Shown here: positions 46,741-59,500 of the stretch, piece after piece
Position numbering within the stretch: the stretch's first letter is position 1
Layout: each line of letters begins with the position of its first letter
From: Stratiolaelaps scimitus
Lineage: Eukaryota; Arthropoda; Arachnida; Mesostigmata; Laelapidae
DNA length: 64,000 bases
Reading direction: 5' to 3'
Assembly: GCA_019614645.1 (NCBI GenBank)
Contig: JABWDB010000065.1
Location: 1,054,001 to 1,118,000, forward strand
Notes under the pieces: generated by a model
Seen by the model: only the letters and a program-made list of their open reading frames with translations
Told to the model about the DNA's origin: nothing
The model's database searches: none
Made by a program: the position numbers and the translations under genes

Positions 46741-49700
46741 CTAGTCAAATGCTTAGTCATCCTTGCAATATTAATAAACCTACGCAGTAGCGGGCCTTGT
46801 ACACTGTAATATCTCGGTAAAGTTTGTACTTCACCGAGAACTACGGCAAATGTTATTGTTAAATCCACGATCTATGCACCTGCTGCAAATCTCCAATGAA
46901 TCCCCGAAATCGCGCCTGCCGGCAGAACAGCCAGTATGTAACTGATCTTGACTTTGGAAGCTTGTATACTTTCGTATCTTTGTCAATACAACTTATTTGC
47001 TGATTATGTAATTCGCCTTTCAGCTAACTGTACCTAGGAGCAACAACAGCCTGTGTAAATATGATACGACTGTCAGCCAAGCTGTATCGTCTAAACTTCT
47101 CGGGAACTTTACAGTTGGCAACTTCCCGATGCAATACATACCTTGAGACGGGTATAATGTAAGGGAAGTTTTCTATTCACATGGAGTTGTCACTTGTAAT
47201 CTGCGCAATTGTAGCATGGCATATGTGTGTACAACCAAAGTCGGCTTTAAAAAATTAGTTTGTCTGCTATTGCTGCATCTCGACTGTGGATGGTGGCACC
47301 GTCACGTGGATATATCTCGCGCTCAATACCTACTGTGTTATTTCATTTAATATATTTTCATACACTCTGGGTTATCTAGTGATAAAAAGGCATTTATATA
47401 AACATTCGATGAGCTGTTTGCATAACGAGCTTAGGATCTTTGTACACTGTACATTATACATTAAGGGATGTCAGTTGGTCTCCCGACTGTATCAGCAGCC
47501 TACGTGAGTTCGCATCGTATATATTGCACCTAGCTACGCAGTAGTTACAAGGGCATGATTCATTTCGTTCGTGACGACCTTGCATCCCGCATAGCAGGTG
47601 GTGGAAACCGCGTACCGAAAATCTGGTTATAGCATGGCGGCTTGATCTACTGGGGAGTTTCGAGTTGCTTTTGATCGCATCTAGTGTAGTGAAGAACAGG
47701 CACTACATCCGCTGTCCTCTGCTCGTGCAACTTGGCTAAGGATCCGTATCCTCCCATTTCCCGAAGACTGTATGTCGCGCAGAGATTTTCTACGCTAGAA
47801 GGTGTTCGTGCCAGCAAATATACTAATCGGTTCTGTGTGATCGTGTGAAGTCGCAGTACAGACACCAGAAATGCCGGCTTAACTCTGTCCAGCACTGAAA
47901 GGTCACATGCTCTCAACTTCTCACAAAGAGTTGTAACTCAGTTGGCGGCAGATGGCGCTAGTTTCAGTTTGAATAAACTGCTCTGGCCTCAGTTTTGTCG
48001 ATTATGAGAGCTGCGGCCATCGCCTTTCGCGCTTATTCCTCGATATGGTGCGTGTAAGGTGACATGATGTGTCAGGTCGAGGTAGGCGAATAGAGTTACA
48101 TGTTGTTCATCCAGTCGGAGGAAATTGAGAGGATTCAATTTTCTTCAAACGCGCGGACACCACCAGGGACATGTCAAAAGCATGTTGTGTTGTTTTTCGT
48201 AATACCCTTTTCGCATATTGTGATGTCGGCCCACTGACCTACTCAATATGAGTGATTCATTCTAGAAAATTTGTTGGTTATATTTGTCTAGGGCCAAGAG
48301 ATGGGGACGGGTAATTTGCCAGAATCGAAGCAACACGTTTGTTGACAGATTTAAACACGCACCTTACCGCAGTGGCCTTTCGTAGAAGTAGGTGCATGGC
48401 TAAATATTTAGATTATATCCCCTCTAGAAGAGCCAGCTTAATATAAAAAGGCAAAGAAACGCAAGGCACTAAACACGAATCCCGTGAATCAACGGAGGAA
48501 CACGTACTCATATCGTTAAAACAATTATTATTATTCGTCATTTGATTTGTGCATTCAACCGTCAATGGAGTCTGCTCTGTCGTTAGGGTGTCTTGGTACT
48601 GTTTGTGTAACTAATCCGTCCCCAAAGGCTCACAAATAGAGAGGAGATCTCTGCCACTTAGAAGAGATTATAGTCTGAAACAGAGGCCAACTTGTCATTC
48701 ACAGACGGGCCACAAGAGATTGCTTAACCACGTGATTGATTCTACTCAGTTCCACCCTCAGTCATGGTACCGTCGACATAACGTTGCAGTTAGACAACAG
48801 TGATATTTACAGTAATTATTAACACTAAACAACATTGCCACTGTAAACATTGCTCTGGCACAGTATTGCACTGATGGTGGGCAGCGAAAAGACGAAATGA
48901 AGAGAAAATCGAAAATCAGAAAACTGTACCACAAAACAAATATGCAAATGGCCGGTTTACACCACAAGCTGCCCTTGATCGGTCCTTGCTCAGACGACTG
49001 ATTTCAAAGCCGGCGGATCTTTCGGATCGAGCTGGGCGTTCGGAAGGGAGACGAGTTCAAGGGGATTCCCCCAGGCCGGCTCTCGGCCGACGACCGAGGC
49101 CCGAAGCGAGACATGCGTCCAAGGAGGGAACGGCGGACCATGTCAGTAATGCACGTTAAATAAACTCACTTATGCTCGATATCTCCATCGAGCCACGAGG
49201 GTTAGGCTGGCCGGTCGGAGTAGCTCGAGGGCGCCGGCGCGGCCGCCAACAATGCGATCGGCGATGGAATCCAGACGCCGCAGGGCGTGCCGCCCTTGCT
49301 GTCCGCGGACCCCCAACGTGTTTCTGAGTGAGCGCATGCCAGACTCGGCCAAAGGGAAAACGAAGAGAGGACGAATCGGTCAGGGGAAAAATATCGAAAA
49401 TCGAATTTCTCCGGGACCAAGCGAAAGCGAGCGTCGTCGACGACGATCGGCGAGGACCATCGCGACCGCCACTGCCACCGTCTGGATGTACAGCGAAGGG
49501 CCGACGCATCGTTGTAAACGTCGCAGCCGAACGCTGCTTGTGGCGAGGCGAGCCAACAGGCGTGGGCCATCCCGCTACAGTGACGCGGCGCGAACAAAGC
49601 GAGCAAATGTTTTTAGGGACGTTCTAGACCTTTGGTTGTAAACAGCGGTTTACAAAGGTCTAGAACGTTCCCAAAACGTGTGGGGGCGAGGGGTATTCAG

Positions 49701-50094
49701 TGGCCGAGCCGTTGACCAGCGACGGATTCGTTGGTGCCTTGCCTCCAATTGACAATGTCTGCACTTTGTTGTGTCCATTGGCAAAACGAAAACGGACAGC
49801 CTTGCAAAAATGATCTGCGCAACTGTGGCTAGTTCACATCGTCGACCTGGCGGTCGACAACGTCGCCTGCGGACGTGCGCGGCTAATTTCATCCGAAAAT
49901 TATTGTAGAGAGATAATGCATGTGTCGGTAGGCGGTATTTCCTCATTTTTGCTCGTACGCGTTTCCATTTGTTTGGAGATCTGCCGAGTGGTGTTGCGAA
50001 AGGGGACAGGACTTCCAGGGGTGAGACATTTCTTAACCTGGGATGTAGGCATTCTACGAAAATACTGCTATACTCAATAGTTGACGAAATCTTC
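46741..50094. other. No confident gene; LINE scrap, CpG patch and hairpin
   Basis: At 48140-48185 the bases TTCTTCAAACGCGCGGACACCACCAGGGACAT resemble 43832-43862 in the same orientation, so a minus-strand scrap of that LINE is likely. A CpG-rich block at 49030-49600 has frames of 60-134 codons open on both strands with no domain. The hairpin at 49610-49677 is listed separately. The rest is AT-rich. Confidence 0.4.
49610..49677. repeat. Long imperfect hairpin, about 68 bases
   Basis: Left arm GGGACGTTCTAGACCTTTG (49617-49635) pairs with CAAAGGTCTAGAACGTTCCC (49653-49672), with one extra T on the right. The pairing continues inward as TTGTAAAC (49636-49643, after a short bulge) against GTTTACAA around a four-base AGCG loop, and outward as TTTTAGGGA against TCCCAAAA. 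It is near-continuous, longer than any other hairpin here, and lies at the edge of a CpG-rich block. It could be a MITE, a transposon end or a transcribed hairpin. Confidence 0.7.
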
Positions 50095-50357
50095 TCAGGC
50101 GGGACGTGCGGTCCAATCCCGTTGTTGCTATTGCTTTTCTAAGATAGGAGCGACAAATCCAAAGCCTGAACGAAATCCTACCAGACGCGGAGAATCCTTG
50201 GGTTTCTCTACCATCCTCCTTTATCTGTGAGTTCTTGGCAGGTACGAGAGGTTCAAAAAATAGGTAAAGTTGGCCCCGATGGGCACTTGAGGTAATACCC
50301 AAAGGTGGTTCCGAAGCCTATCACATAGGGGGACAGCTGAGAGTCGGCTCGAAAATA
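50095..50357 (+). mobile_element. SINE copy E
   Basis: The tail domain is clear: GGTAATACCC, GTGGTTCCGAAGCCTATCACATAGGGGG and ACAGCTGAGAGTCGGCTCGAAAA ending at about 50356; it aligns with copies A-D. Upstream at 50110-50119 a B-box-like GGTCCAATCC, and CGACAAATCC near 50150, suggest a longer body or a head, but this part has diverged and does not align well with copies B and C. Frames across it (50302-50054 minus) are not genes. Confidence 0.5.
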
Positions 50358-53094
50358 CTTCGCCCTAGAATCGCATCCGCAGATGAGTGCAGATACCCGG
50401 CGGTTGACTTCACGACAAAAACAAACCACCTCGGTTAGGTCATTGAGCACAAAATAGGTTTGCGAATATATGAGCCATCTTTACTTTGGCCGATATTGGA
50501 GATTGCACTCACGAGAACTTAACTGTATAACCATTTTCTGTCGATAAGAGCACGTTTTCCGCATACATCACAAACAACTAAGCTTTCAACCGATGCTGCG
50601 GACGAGAGACTCCTGCTACTCATTCCTCGATATATAAACTGAACGATATCGCTCTTGGGGTCGCCGTGATGCCCAAGCGAGAGAATTCATCATACAATTG
50701 TACTTCAACTATACAATTGTAAATCCTGAACACAACCCGATAAAGCGTCTCCCTTATGCTCTGATAATCTTATTAACCAGCGCTCGTTGGGAGCTCATTT
50801 GGTAGGAGAGCCAGCCTCGCTAATACCCACGTCGGACACACACGGAGCTTGCACATAGTTACCATGTATCCAGTTATTATAAGGCAATTCCACAAGGGAG
50901 TCCTGTGTTTCGTTCTGATCACTCTGATCTCTATTAAGATCGTTTACTGATTTACTGATGCAGCAATATCGAACAGTCATCGAGAAAAACATCTGTTTTG
51001 TGTGCGTGTGTGCCTGGGTCCGTTAGCAGCTCATCATACAGCGCATCTCTTTCAATCGCCCCCCTCCAAATTATATATATATATATATGCATGTAAACGT
51101 GCGTGCAAAACTAGGTAGACAGAGTCGCCGCTAACGAGACAATCTGGGCTGGAAAAGTATACGATTTAATAGCGCTGGGGTACCCCTCTTCCGAAATGTG
51201 TACGCTATAGTCGAAGGTGTCTCTATATATTAGTGTGATGTGGATCACTACGAAAAACGTCATTTGAATGGCACAAAGTAGCCAGCCTTGAAAAAAGGCC
51301 AACCTTTCAGAGGGCTTTCTATTTTCTGCGTTCGAGCAGAGGACGCACTCTTGAAACGAAAAAGTTCAACTGCATGAGAATTCGAATTCTATAAGCGACT
51401 GAACTCCGGAAACGAATATACAATAGACTACTGGCAACAAGCCTCGACGAAGCTAACTGGTGATACTACAGGAATGCTTGAGTTACGCTATTCAGTTATG
51501 TTGACATGGGCGTATGGCCTTCATACCTCTACGCGATGTTCCGGCCCGTGCTGACCTTGAGAGTTGGTTACGGACCTGTGTGCTGTCGACTCAAATGAGA
51601 CTTAGACTTTTGGTAACGTTACAGACGTCACATGCAAGGGCTCCGGGTAAGCGTAAGGCTCTTCCCTGCTCTGTCCTGCACTCGAAAACTGGACGTCACA
51701 ACCCGCTCGGCCTGGTAGTAGGATCACGTACGTAGGTGCGAGTAACTGACATTGACGGGGCCCTTAACTTTTAGCTCACCGAATGAGACGCGGCAGAGGC
51801 GGGAGCTGCGGCCACAGCAATCGACTCGACGTAAACTGCTGCTTCAAACATTTTAGAGTTTGGCTGATACGAATCGAAAGCAAACGATCAAACCAGACAG
51901 TTCGAACGCCCGGCGTTCTCTGAGATAGTGATAGCGATTCGTTCTCTATATAATAGCTCGGAACAGAAAATAGACCTGTGGAAACAGGTCTGGATTTGCA
52001 GGCGCGTCTGGGTGGCTAATGCGCACCCCTTTGGATGCATTTGCCACGGAAACGAGAAACCACGATTTGACATCGTCAACTCGATACCGAGAAATCGTTG
52101 TTTCGTGCACGATATGAGGAAACAGCCGAGATGACTGCAGCGACCGTCGTGATAAGGTCAAAAAATTAAAGAAAGTTGTGAATCATCCTTATCCACTGCC
52201 AACACCATGGCTGCTCGCATGGACCCCTTCTCCTTACAGGTGCTTGAAGCAATACTGCACAGCGATATCAAGGCCTCACACAGAAGATAGTCATCTATAG
52301 AGGATGTTTGATGTGAGAGAATTGTATTTGCCTACATATAAACGCTCGATGCGACAAGAAGGAGTGAACATGATCGTTGGCAATTTCATCGGTAAGCGAT
52401 TACAAGAGCCATCAATAATTAAGTTAACGTGGTTGAATGAATTTAACTTATGTCAGCGATAAACCAAAGTAATGGCCGCATTCTGAAGATATCCTCGAGA
52501 CGATAAAATACATCCAATTCCTCTTGAATAACTGGTGACCAACTTTACTTGAAGTAAATATGGCCTGATTTGTGATCGATTTGAAACGGACGATAGCTAT
52601 AATTCTCTCAGCGTAATTCTCTAAGCCAGAACAATTGATACCTGTTTCTCTACAAGAAATACTTTGTTTCAAGGTCCCCCTCACCAATCTATAATCATCA
52701 TATTACATCTTTCCTCTTGTCGAAACGTGCAATAGTAAGCTACAGGCGATTGTACACAGGTCTGCTAATCAGCCATATGACAGCACCGCCGCCTAACCGC
52801 CCATATCATGGCTAAGAGGAGACAGCAGTCGGTGGTGTGGTCCTTCATGAAATTCGCACAATTACTGTAAATAAGAGAACATCTTCCAGTCAGCCGCCAC
52901 AGCGCCTACAGTGAATAGCGCAGAGAGGATCTTGCCGTAGACTCAACTCGGCTGGTAAAGTGAGTCCAACGGGGTATAGTGTGTATGCGTTGCCAAGTGG
53001 CCGCGACCACCACCGCTCTGCTGTGCGCAGGGGCGGAGCAGTAAGGCCGGACCCGCTGGTGGCGCTATCTCGAAAATGAGACCGAGGGCCGTTT
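50358..53094. other. No gene recognised
   Basis: AT-rich DNA with (TA)n at 51072-51088. Frames of 60-80 codons on both strands only. GC content rises after 52.9 kb towards the candidate exon. Confidence 0.4.
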
Positions 53095-53542
53095 TTATTC
53101 GTCACATTTAGCTAGGACAGAGTCAAGCAGGCTGGCATCAGGCGGTCGCTGGGTGGATGGCCCAGTCAATTCGTTTCCTCCAGCAACGGCGGCGGCGGTA
53201 GCGGCAAGCGGTGTGGGGCGTCTCCGGCCACCGGCACCGGCGTCCGAGATGTCGCAGTCGGCCGAATCTGCTCGCTTAGTCATCGAGTGCAGAGGGTGTG
53301 TGCCGTTATGGCATCCGTGGGGGGGCGGCGGCGGAGGCGGCGATGGTGGACGAATCGAACCGCTCGACCCGGCCGAGTTTTTGTGCCATTGGTGCTTTTT
53401 CGCCTCCAGAATATCTAGCAGGGCAAATCGAGCGGGAGCTTCGGAGAGGACCAGCGACAATGGGACGGACGTGGGATATGCGGTACATTTGGTAATTGGC
53501 CCCTCTGCAAAACGAGCTCGTTCCTGCTTAATCACCAAATGA
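53095..53542 (-). CDS. Candidate exon of an EH1-motif (NK homeobox-like) protein
   Basis: A minus frame of 178 codons is open from 53631 to a TAA at 53095. A T-rich tract and CCGCGTAG form an acceptor-like site, so the exon may begin near 53542 or at the next AG, near 53527. Codons are strongly GC-ending (GCC GAC TGC GAC ATC TCG GAC GCC). In order: KCTAYPTSVPLSLVLSEAPA, then FALLDILEAKKHQWHKNS, a Pro run with HGCHNGTH, an acidic DSADCDISDAG and an Ala-rich stretch. FALLDIL fits the EH1 (engrailed homology) pattern F-x-I/V/L-x-x-I/L-L/M that binds Groucho; NK1-type proteins carry FSVLDILDP at this place. No homeodomain is found in the window, so identity is tentative. The plus strand is also open (53153-53542), an alternative I consider less likely. 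Donor weak (T then GTGACG near 53101). Confidence 0.42.
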
Positions 53543-53631
53543 CTACGCGGTAACAGCAACAATAACAACAACGAACGAGAACAACGGCAACAGACACAAC
53601 AATAGCAGCGACAGAACTCTAATAACAACAA

Positions 53632-55910
53632 TTAGAATTAGACAAATTTAAAGGGGAGAAATGCTCGAAGCGACGGTGGGCATTAATGAATGACAGGCGA
53701 TCGGTGTTGGACGTTGTCACGGATGGGGATAACCCGGCGAAGCCATGCCTTTTCTACACGTTCGAAATTTTCTAAGGCTATTCAGTTCACATTCGTTGCA
53801 TGTTTTAGAATGGTTAGTTTTGTATTTTAACGTATATATATATGGATATATATGGTAAAACCAATTAATTTATGGTAAAGAATATCGTTCTGTGATATGT
53901 ATGTCTTGTCGCCTGCTGATAAAACAGCTGGTGTAAATCACAGCACTCGCGAAATCTTAAGTAATCCTGGAATCTTGTGTAGTGCTGATACAGAAAGACA
54001 ACATTTCGTTTTGATTATGTGTTTCTCGAGCTAGATACTATTACATCCGAACACCACACTTTTTTCGGCTTAAACCACATGGCCTTAATACCTTTTTAAC
54101 CAGAGCACGCGCGAGACGGTCTTGTCACATATATGCATATCTATGTTCAATTTTACTTTGATTATACCGCTCAATGGCTTTACATTGCTGCTGTGAATGG
54201 TCGATCAAATATTTACAAAAATGCTCACTTTTATCATTCGATTTATATTTACCACTTGAATTACACCGCTGTTACCTTCTCGAGTGTATAAACTGAATGA
54301 ACTGGATAATTAAACGCGGTTGACTACCTGGTTGACTCAAGTGCGTTGAGCGGGGACCAGACACGAGCATATCGAGTGTGGTGGGGCGTTCGATGCTCTA
54401 GCTATGAGTAAGCGGGATAATATGTCTGCATAGGAGAGGCATGTTAACTTCCGCTTGATAATTCCAGATATTTATATGCTTTTAAAGATCAATAACGAAA
54501 TCAGCCATACGTGCGTTCGCAATTATTGTCCGGCTCCGACATTGTTGTGCATTCGCAAAAAGCGTAGATCTTTCGTTAAGCAATATTCCTACCGCACTAC
54601 GTATGGACCCAAGCGCAACGCTGTATGAATGAGCAATTTCTTAGCTCGCAGCGGATGCGGCAGATTCTCTTTGTGGCCTTTATGCACAACAAATAGCTGC
54701 CAAAAATACTCGGCAGGCTATACAGGTTGCCAACACAATCAGCCGGAAAAATAACGGATGTCCATGCACTACTGGCTCGCTATGCGTTCAGTTCCGTTCG
54801 GATTGCCATCGATTACACATACGTATACTCTAAGCGATATTCGTGCCGGACGAGTATTGCTGCTAAAGACGCCTTTAGCGAGCAACTGTAGTGGCGGGTA
54901 TGGTGACCGTTGTTTGCGTTATGTTTGTCCAAACTGACCCCATTACAATATTTTTCGGTCCTCTAGCTCTCAGGCCCTTACTTGACACTTGACGAAGGAA
55001 GACACAGTAGATGTAGTTTGTAGTTGGAGTTTACTACAGCGCAACTCGATATACACAGGTAGAGCTAGTCAGCAAGTAAAGTTCCGTGACTCCTTTCGTT
55101 CTTCTTTTATTAGTTTCCTCTTACATTAAACTGAGTGTGCCTCCCGGTGACCCTCGTTAACTCTCCTTGTACATGTATCCCCTTCTCTCGCTCTCTCTCT
55201 CTTTCTCTAATGCTAGAGACTACCAGCCAGTTTGCCGAGTGTACGCTTACTTTCAACTTGAGCGTCCCAGCATTATCACAGAATATAACTCAATCTACAA
55301 TATGGTACACATAGACGGGCTTACCTATCTATGCAATCTAGTCGTACAAATGTTCCCCTGTGTCCCTATATGGAAACGTCAACAGTGGACAAGGTTCAGA
55401 CTTTCAGCATATATATACATATATATGGTGAAAGAATGTCACTATATATTTCACAGGATTAACGAAATAGCATACATGAAAACTGAACGAAACACGGCAC
55501 TTTCACTGCGAAATTCCTCCAAGGAGTTTACCACATGCTGATCCGCGACACCAGGAACAACGGCGCACGATCCCTTTTTCTGCCGTAGAGAACGACAGTG
55601 CCATCGCCTCCCTCGGGACCATGACGACATCGGCGTGACGCCCTGTCCCCAACTGCTTTTCAAATTATTGTACATTTTAAGACGCACAATCATAATCAAT
55701 ATCCGACAGAGTGAAAGCGTTTGCAATTTCACTGCATTGTTGAATGTTCCGCCGAAAATTTCTGAGTACAAGACGATTCCGAAGGAACACATCGCAGTGT
55801 AGAGATTCAGCCAGCGGTGATTTAGTCAGCGAAAAACCAATGGATTTTCGTCCGTGGATTTGTCCGAGAAATACCGAGAGGAAAATGCACAAGAACCTGA
55901 GGCCGGGAGA
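53632..55910. other. No gene recognised
   Basis: Starts with CAA/ACA-rich sequence (53550-53640), the reverse strand of the T-rich tract before the candidate exon. The rest is AT-rich with short TA runs near 53833 and 55411, and a (CT)n run at about 55187-55207. A 124-codon plus frame at 55167-55541 crosses these repeats and is not convincing. Confidence 0.4.
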
Positions 55911-55971
55911 GGATAGGATTTGCACCTGCGACCAGAGACAAATCCCCCCGCCCCCGCCTGTTTGCCTATCC
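55911..55971. repeat. Nested inverted repeat
   Basis: GGATAGG (from 55911) pairs with CCTATCC at the right end, and overlapping GGATTTG (from 55916) pairs with CAAATCCCC-flanking CAAATCC further in. On the minus strand it superficially resembles a tRNA outline of about 61 bases, but the arms do not form a proper cloverleaf. Confidence 0.4.
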
Positions 55972-56130
55972 AAGATGTGTCCCTAGGCACTGCGACGTTG
56001 CCGTCGCCTCAGCCGCCATCACGTGAACTAAACGAAGCCGTATCTAATGCTAGTCAACCACACCAATCAATACAACAACCACCCGACGTACTGACGTATT
56101 CATTTATCTATCGATCGTGCCCCGCTGCGT

Positions 56131-56205
56131 GACATATAAGAGAGCTTAAGCATTGTAAAATTGCAGCTCCTTTAATAAACCAATAAAACCTTTACCTTTA
56201 CCTGG
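56131..56205 (+). mobile_element. LINE 3' tail, same family as 1.6 kb and 37.6 kb
   Basis: Contains GACATATAAGAG, AGCTTAAGCATTGTAAAATT, GCAGCTCC, TTTAATAAACC and then CAATAAAACC with (TTTACC)n-like repeats to about 56200. It matches the tail of the SINE at 1608-1675 nearly base for base and the LINE 3' UTR at 37570-37610 more loosely. No coding part of the LINE is recognised upstream, so this is a strongly 5'-truncated copy or another SINE. Confidence 0.65.
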
Positions 56206-56529
56206 CACCTGTGTATCGATCAAGGACATGAATAAGTGTCATACGTGATATCATATGATATCAGCGTGCTGCTGGTTCAGGCAGTGCTGAAGTCAGCAGG
56301 CACTATCTTCGCCTCTGATATCGTTTCTACCTGTAGCGGTGCGCGCTAGTCCGAGGGAGGGGTGCTGTGTTCTGGGAGTAATGTGTGTTCTCTGATGTGG
56401 TCTGTGTGTACCCGTCATCTGCGACTTACACATGTATCCGTAACGCTTATCTGCACGAGCAAACGAAATGATCAGCGGCAGGCAGGGCCGCATCACTACG
56501 GGCCTTCCGCAGTCCTCGATGGTACTTAG

Positions 56530-56564
<35 letters not shown>

Positions 56565-59500
56565 ACGAGTGATAGATTGGAGAGGCTGTCAGTGATCTGT
56601 AAACCTCCCGACACGAGAGACAAAAGGACAGCGAGCGGATAGCTGGGCCCCGATAGGGGAAGAGGGATCGGGACGACACTAGAGCAGGCAGAGCTCACCT
56701 GAAGTGGAAGATATTAACCGATTGGGAAGGCTTTTGCCTGGAGCTAAATACTACCGACTGCGAGACCGAGCTAGAAATGGTGAAAGACCGAGAGAGAGAG
56801 AACCTATTTTTGCCAGAACTCGCGCACCCGAATGTGTAAGTGGAAAAAATATTGCTATGCTGCAGCTCCATGTACTTGATGTACCTGCTTCATAAAGGGG
56901 TTATACACAAAGGTTATCTTTAAAAGATGTTTCAACGTTCTAGAGGTTTTAACCTATATATATATATATATTGCTACGTTTTATTGCAAATAAAATCGAA
57001 TTCCTATCCCGGCAACTGTATGGTTCCTGATGGGCTTAAAAACGAACAAACTATAAAGACGGGCGTGATTAAGGCAAAAATAGTGACGAATCCATTTTCA
57101 CAACAGCGTCCGCGCCACCATCTTCTCATCGTGAAGCTAAAGAAGCGTTTTTTTAACGCCTTGAATGACGCAGGCTATGAAATACCTCGTCAACTATAAT
57201 AGATTTACCCTCGCACAGCTATCAAGATCGATTGATTTTGACAGGACAGGATTATATATCGCATGAACCCGATAACTCTTCGCGAGCCATCGCCAGCTAG
57301 CGACAACCAGCCCTTGGGACTTTGGCGAGTGATTTAGTCAAGTTCGACAGGATGATGCCCCGTTTTGATAAATGGAAATCTACACCAGCAAAGGCAGGGC
57401 GAAGGGCGCATCATGAAGTGGGCACGGCCTTAGCGAGGAGTTCGGCGTTGATCCTGGTCATCGTCTCATATGGCGAGGTCACATGAAGGGTGAGGTTTTT
57501 AGCGTACGTTTGTGGGAAGAAGTTGAAGAATTCTCATAATCGATTGCGACTCTTCCAATTCTTCATCCTGTCGGATACTGGGGGGGGGTCGCAGAATATT
57601 TGGAATAAGCGGCTGCAAAAAGAAGGAGATCGAGCCGTAGATTCGAGCCCTTTGAAATTGAATGTGTTATATTGTACTTCATTGTGTTTTTGTAGGTCGC
57701 AATATAGCAAGTAGCGTAGGTCGTCCTGAACTCGGCGGTTTGTCAGCACAGTCAGCAGTATCATAACGCTGGGAGTTGTTAACGCATCATAGATGGATGT
57801 ATAGATTAGATACGACTAATTTGATACGTCACTTCGTTAATAGTTGAATTGAACCTTGTACCGGTGTAAGACAACAATTACCTTCGCCGGTTTAAGCCTC
57901 TCGATGAAGAAAGATACTCTCGTAAATGTCAACTAGTTTGTTTCTGACAAATCGGGAATTCGTCGTGAGAGCTGGTCAACATGATCGTATCCTGTATCTT
58001 TGCTGAGCCTATACGTAGCCTAATACAGGGTGTCCTGTTTTTAGCAGGCGTTCGGCACGCAAATCGCGTACGTTGTGATACCAGCCAGTAAATGTCAGTG
58101 AAACAGTAATTTCGTATGCAGCGTTTCTCCGTTTTTCCGGCGAAGCCTTAACTACAAAATCGATTTTATGTTGTTTAGCACGAGTAATGAAAGAACTTCT
58201 AGCAGGTGTCAACGCAGTGTGACTAAAAGTCGACTTTGAATGGGGGCCATACATATGATTGCTTCTGGTCAGATATCGTAGCGATTAACACTATGTCGTC
58301 CTGATTAGTTTGTCCCTGTGTGGAAACGACTACACCTTAGAAGGATGGACAATCATATCCAGAGCCCAACCCGATACTGCCACGGTGTGCTATCTTACTA
58401 AAGCATAATTCTGGCGTCTAGCCAAAATTCTCTAGCCAGACGGTTCGATAGTCATTGGAAGAGGCCCTGCCTCGGCAACCAATCTCATATTAATAGCACA
58501 GCCAAAATTAATCGAGCCACTGAACCACAACAAAATGCACTGTATTATCTAAGTTCTAAGTTCTTATAGTAATCAATTTTGGTGAGGATTTCTCGTTCTC
58601 CCCATAGTCAACAGATATTAGTGGTGAACCTTAAATAGCACGCGCCGATTGCAATACACTTATTCGATCCGGCAGATGCAGAAACAGAAACTCCTGTTTG
58701 CTAACAGTAGCCCAGGCATAATACGAGAAAGCAATAGTTATCTCATGCTCACCAGAGGGTTGAACAAACAGCGGAGTTTTAACGAAATTGCTATATAGGC
58801 CATCGTCATGACATATCGCGAAATTTCACGTATTTCGAGCTCGTGACAATTGCCGCCCAAATCATAATCGCCTGCCTTGTACAATATCTCTATTATTATT
58901 ATTATTATTAAATCTCCGTTCGAAACGGTCCTGCCTCTCTCCCCGTATGTAGATATGTGCGCTACACAAAGCGGAGCGCGTTCGGGATTAATGCAATTGA
59001 GAAAATTGCAGTGTATCTGAGGGTCGGATAGATCCCCTTGCTTTTACGTGTGTGTAATTCTGCTTAGCGCACTCGAAAATCGACTGAAAATTTACCATAT
59101 ATATATATATGCACGTCTGGGGTAGAATGTTTGCAGGCATCCTATATTTAATTGGACATTCGTTTTTTTGTCATGTAGTTAATGTTATCTATTATATATA
59201 ATAGATCGGCATAGTTCTCGTCGTCTATTGCCGTGCCTGTAGAAGATCCTGTATGCTGCTACACCCTGTGTGTTGTTAACACACGCAGTTATCTCTCGCT
59301 CCCTTCCCCGTAGTAGACAGCGGTAGCTCGATAGAAATGCATTTCCTTCGTTTTCGCCGAGTTTCTCTTTGTTTCTGTTGTTAGAAAGACGAGTTCATAC
59401 TGTTCATTACACTCGTCCGCCCCCAAGATAACAACTACAACAGCTACAACGTCGACGGCGGCGGCGACGACTGCCAGTACCTCTATTGCTACTACTATTA

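Noticed and set aside
49156..49641. Overlapping frames of 99-134 codons in the CpG-rich block as real proteins
   Set aside because: Four frames on both strands are open at once, which is expected from GC-rich composition; none shows a domain.
55911..55971. A tRNA gene on the minus strand
   Set aside because: Outer GGATAGG/CCTATCC pairing mimics an acceptor stem, but there is no proper D or anticodon arm and the B-box is imperfect.
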